Positions 6,400 to 7,833 of a stretch of DNA of 7,833 bases are shown one piece after another (position 1 is the stretch's first letter; every line of letters starts with the position of its first letter). The notes beneath the pieces are model-generated. The model worked only from the letters and a program-made list of their open reading frames with translations. It did no database searches and was not told where the DNA came from. The position numbers and the translations under genes were made by a program. The stretch is from Patescibacteria group bacterium UBA1449 (GTDB lineage: Bacteria; Patescibacteriota; Microgenomatia; UBA1400; UBA1449): positions 11,115-18,947 of the forward strand of contig DCTD01000054.1 of NCBI GenBank assembly GCA_002335355.1, read 5' to 3'.

Positions 6400-6428
6400 T
6401 TGAAATAATGGTTTAAAACAGCTAAAAT
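6400..6428 (+). promoter_or_regulatory. sigma-70-type promoter in the 6378-6668 intergenic region
   Basis: TTGAAA (6400-6405) and TAAAAT (6423-6428) each differ from the -35 and -10 consensus by one base and are separated by exactly 17 nt, the best promoter match in the window. Transcription should start near A6435. The closest gene start is 234 nt further on, so the transcript has a long leader or ends earlier at the terminator-like hairpin at 6503-6531. A perfect TATAAT also lies at 6391-6396 but lacks a -35. Confidence 0.6.
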
Positions 6429-6434
6429 ACAGGT

Positions 6435-6531
6435 ACTAGGATCAGATCTGGGAAGAAAGTTTTCGGGTAGATGTGAATATTAGAATAAGGAAGAATACGT
6501 TAGGAAGTGGTATGCATTTCCCCTCTTTTTT
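6435..6531 (+). ncRNA. candidate small RNA or attenuated leader, about 97 nt
   Basis: The segment is bounded by a good promoter (start near 6435) and an intrinsic terminator ending in a T-run at 6531. It holds no convincing ORF and matches no RNA family I recognise. It is purine-rich with three GGAAG motifs (6451-6455, 6489-6493, 6503-6507) and a CAGATCTG palindrome at 6443-6450. GGGAAGA (6450-6456) is complementary to TCTTCCC (6565-6571) beyond the terminator, and GGAAG within the terminator stem could pair with CTTCC (6566-6570), so a switch between termination and readthrough into the 6669 gene is conceivable. It may equally be a free small RNA. Confidence 0.35.
6503..6531 (+). terminator. 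intrinsic terminator
   Basis: GGAAGTG (6503-6509) pairs with CATTTCC (6515-6521) through seven base pairs including one G-T, with a GTATG loop, followed by CCTC and a run of six T (6526-6531). It would end either the membrane-protein transcript or the candidate small RNA. The few bases between stem and T-run make it moderate rather than strong. Confidence 0.55.
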
Positions 6532-6535
6532 GTGC

Positions 6536-6551
6536 GAACTATTCATAGTTC
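6536..6551. other. perfect inverted repeat downstream of the terminator
   Basis: GAACTA (6536-6541) and TAGTTC (6546-6551) form a perfect 6-bp inverted repeat around TTCA, and part of it (CTATTCA) recurs at 6554-6560. No T-run follows, so it is not a terminator. It could be an operator or a leader hairpin for the 6669 gene. The rest of 6552-6654 shows only weak promoter-like hexamers. Confidence 0.4.
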
Positions 6552-6654
6552 TACTATTCAAAACTCTTCCCTTTAAAGAGCGCTGTTTGCGTAAGAAAAG
6601 GTAAATGGGTGACTTGGACTACACGTTTAAAAACTACTAAAGCATTAGATGAAT

Positions 6655-6662
6655 GGGGGTGA
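6655..6662 (+). promoter_or_regulatory. Shine-Dalgarno of the annealing-protein-like gene
   Basis: GGGGGTGA lies 6 nt before the ATG at 6669 and matches the extended anti-Shine-Dalgarno complement GGAGGTGA except for one base. It fixes this ATG as the start. Confidence 0.7.
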
Positions 6663-6668
6663 AACAGA

Positions 6669-7151
6669 ATGAAGGGAAACGGAATTGTTACGATTCATGG
6701 TCGGGAATATATGACTGTCTCTCGGCGGGTAGAACTTGCCCACGAAGACAAAGCCTTAGAAAGTGTTGAAACCAAAGTTCTCAGTCATAATCCGGTGGTG
6801 ATCAAAGCTAGGGTTACCATTAAGGGTAAAACCTACACGGGAATTAGTTCAGTAAATCTTGAGAGTTCCCGGAATATTGAACGCGAAAACCCGTATGAAG
6901 TAGCTGAAACGTCTGCTGTTGGCAGAGCCTTGGGGTTTGCCGGGTACGGACTGATTGAAAGTATTGCCTCAGCTGATGAGGTAGTTAATGCCACGACTAA
7001 GCCAACGAGCACAACTAAACCGCTGGCATGTGCCACCTGTGGTCAACCAGCTGAGCGCAAGAAAGGAGTCAGTAAAGCGGGGAGAGAGTATGAGGCTGTC
7101 TTCTGTTCTACAGGAGCTAAAGATCATACTCAGTGGCTTATAAGTCAGTAA
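6669..7151 (+). CDS. putative Rad52/ERF-like single-strand annealing protein with C-terminal zinc motif
   Basis: This 160-residue protein has a core (about 1-108) of several beta strands with a lysine-bearing hairpin (VVIKARVTIKGKTYTGIS, 43-60) followed by a conserved-looking helix NPYEVAETSAVGRALGFAGYG (74-94). Strands followed by an ETSAxGRALxxxG helix recall the Rad52/ERF/Sak fold of phage and plasmid annealing proteins, which bind single-stranded DNA and pair complementary strands. A Thr/Lys-rich linker (108-118) leads to C121-x2-C124 with C146 and H153, a plausible small zinc-binding module. The assignment rests on motif resemblance only; it could be another nucleic-acid binding protein. 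No phage genes are visible nearby. It appears monocistronic, bounded upstream by a terminator-like hairpin and downstream by a strong terminator. Confidence 0.88.
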   Translation: MKGNGIVTIHGREYMTVSRRVELAHEDKALESVETKVLSHNPVVIKARVTIKGKTYTGISSVNLESSRNIERENPYEVAETSAVGRALGFAGYGLIESIASADEVVNATTKPTSTTKPLACATCGQPAERKKGVSKAGREYEAVFCSTGAKDHTQWLISQ

Positions 7152-7169
7152 AACAAATTTTGTTAGCTT

Positions 7170-7208
7170 AAAACCCACCCAAAACAGTAGTTTTAGGTGG
7201 GTTTTTTT
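7170..7208 (+). terminator. strong intrinsic terminator
   Basis: AAAACCCACC (7170-7179) pairs perfectly with GGTGGGTTTT (7196-7205). After one C-A mismatch the stem continues with AAAA/TTTT (7181-7184 with 7191-7194), leaving a CAGTAG loop. A run of seven T (7202-7208) follows the GC-rich part. It ends transcription of the 6669 gene. Confidence 0.93.
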
Positions 7209-7214
7209 ATTACC

Positions 7215-7244
7215 TTGACATGGGTGTCAGTTTCATGAAATGAT
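7215..7244 (+). promoter_or_regulatory. TTGACA -35 box inside an inverted repeat
   Basis: A perfect -35 hexamer TTGACA (7215-7220) overlaps the inverted repeat TGACA-TGGG-TGTCA (7216-7229). The best -10 at legal spacing is AATGAT (7239-7244), four of six matches with an 18-nt spacer, so the promoter is only moderate on its own. A regulator bound to the dyad would cover the -35. Transcription would start near 7251, downstream of the first two ATG codons of the next frame. Confidence 0.4.
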
Positions 7245-7275
7245 GAATATATCGTTATTATTATCTTTTTTATCT

Positions 7276-7737
7276 ATGACAGAAAAAACTGCACATATGT
7301 CACTAAACCAACTTGAAAGTACTTTAAACGAGTATTTTGCCAAAAAGGCACCACCATTGCCATCCAAGGCTAAGGAAACCTTAGTTCAATTAGCACCGTG
7401 GTTGGTCATTATTGGGATTGTGCTTTCAGTCCCGGCGGTACTGGCACTATTTGGATTCGGTGCGTTTATGTCAGCAGTACCATTTGGAGCGATGGCAATG
7501 GCTGGAGCAGCACCGATGTATCTTTTAAGTATTGCTTTCCTGGTTGCTTCAATGGCACTCCAAGGTATGGCCATTCAAGGGTTGTTTGCCCGTTCTTATA
7601 AAGCCTGGAGACTCCTGTTTATAGCTGCTTTAGTTAATGGAGTCTATCAACTTTTAACTGGCAATATTAGTGGTTTAATTATTGGCTGGCTCATTGGGTT
7701 TTACATTTTGTTTCAAGTAAAAGAGTACTACAAGTAA
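7276..7737 (+). CDS. small polytopic membrane protein of unknown function
   Basis: The frame is open from ATG 7240 (165 residues); further ATGs lie at 7243, 7276 and 7297. I prefer 7276 (153 residues) because the likely promoter start near 7251 falls after the first two; 7297 (MSLNQLEST, 146 residues) is equally plausible and none has a Shine-Dalgarno. The protein has an amphipathic N-terminal helix with EYFAKKAPPLPSKAKE, then four hydrophobic segments, counted from 7276 at about 39-60, 66-96 (Ala/Met/Gly-rich), 109-127 and 131-148, and a KEYYK tail. Similar proteins seem familiar from CPR genomes but I know no function. Strong terminators on both sides make it a single-gene unit. Confidence 0.82.
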   Translation: MTEKTAHMSLNQLESTLNEYFAKKAPPLPSKAKETLVQLAPWLVIIGIVLSVPAVLALFGFGAFMSAVPFGAMAMAGAAPMYLLSIAFLVASMALQGMAIQGLFARSYKAWRLLFIAALVNGVYQLLTGNISGLIIGWLIGFYILFQVKEYYK

Positions 7738-7742
7738 AACTG

Positions 7743-7761
7743 AATTTTTCGAAGAAAAATT
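7743..7761. repeat. AT-rich hairpin immediately before the terminator
   Basis: AATTTTTC (7743-7750) and GAAAAATT (7754-7761) are perfect reverse complements around a GAA loop. The hairpin starts six bases after the stop codon and abuts the next hairpin. Its A-run also gives the neighbouring terminator a T-run on the minus strand, so the pair may work in both directions. Confidence 0.7.
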
Positions 7762-7795
7762 ACCCGTTGGTTAACCAATTGACCAACGGGTTTTT
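7762..7795 (+). terminator. strong intrinsic terminator
   Basis: ACCCGTTGGT (7762-7771) pairs perfectly with ACCAACGGGT (7782-7791), followed by five T (7791-7795). The loop side also contains TTGGTTAACCAA (7767-7778), a 12-bp palindrome that allows an alternative fold. It ends the 7276 gene. The remaining bases to 7833 show nothing I can support; an ATG occupies the final three bases but cannot be judged. Confidence 0.92.
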
Positions 7796-7833
7796 GTACT
7801 GTTAGATACTTTCAAATTCATAATTATTTAATG

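Overview
The window is a moderately AT-rich bacterial stretch using the standard bacterial code: TGA is a genuine stop (185-724 gene), which argues against the recoded Gracilibacteria/SR1 code. Short intergenic gaps, several starts without a Shine-Dalgarno sequence, and two membrane or nucleic-acid protein types I associate from memory with Patescibacteria (CPR) and similar small genomes suggest a CPR bacterium, perhaps Microgenomates-like. That placement is inference; there is no rRNA or other marker gene here. I see no IS element, integrase, tRNA, rRNA or CRISPR array.

Layout. (1) 1-155 is the 3' end of an unrecognised gene. (2) 185-724 encodes a small polytopic membrane protein of the DUF2238/YjdF type. 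(3) 801-1901 encodes a membrane-anchored HtrA/DegP-family serine protease with one PDZ domain. (4) 2018-4671 is a tight three-gene operon: a phosphoribosyltransferase-domain protein with a strong Shine-Dalgarno, an alpha/beta hydrolase (dienelactone-hydrolase-like) overlapping it by 11 nt, and an erythromycin-esterase-superfamily protein starting 1 nt after the hydrolase stop. (5) 5189-4668 (minus) is a YfcE/MJ0936-like metallophosphoesterase, convergent with the operon and sharing its stop tetranucleotide TTAA. (6) 5190-5342 is a divergent intergenic region with a pentanucleotide tandem repeat, a palindrome, a dyad and direct repeats before a -10 box. (7) 5343-6377 encodes a large polytopic membrane protein with an H-x2-H and F-I-D-E-L-G-K-F signature. 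(8) 6378-6668 is non-coding and holds a good sigma-70 promoter followed about 75 nt later by an intrinsic terminator, so a small RNA or attenuated leader is possible. (9) 6669-7151 encodes a protein whose core resembles Rad52/ERF-type single-strand annealing proteins, followed by a strong terminator. (10) about 7276-7737 encodes a four-helix membrane protein, followed by two tandem hairpins, the second a strong terminator.

How it fits together. The operon's domain set is notable because the same domains occur fused in other bacteria: as I recall, mycobacterial Rv0571c joins the phosphoribosyltransferase to the hydrolase and Rv2030c joins it to the erythromycin-esterase-like domain, and both belong to the DosR hypoxia regulon. 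Here the parts are separate and translationally linked, so they probably act in one stress-related pathway whose substrate is unknown. The nearby envelope protease is compatible with a stress theme but is not shown to be co-regulated.
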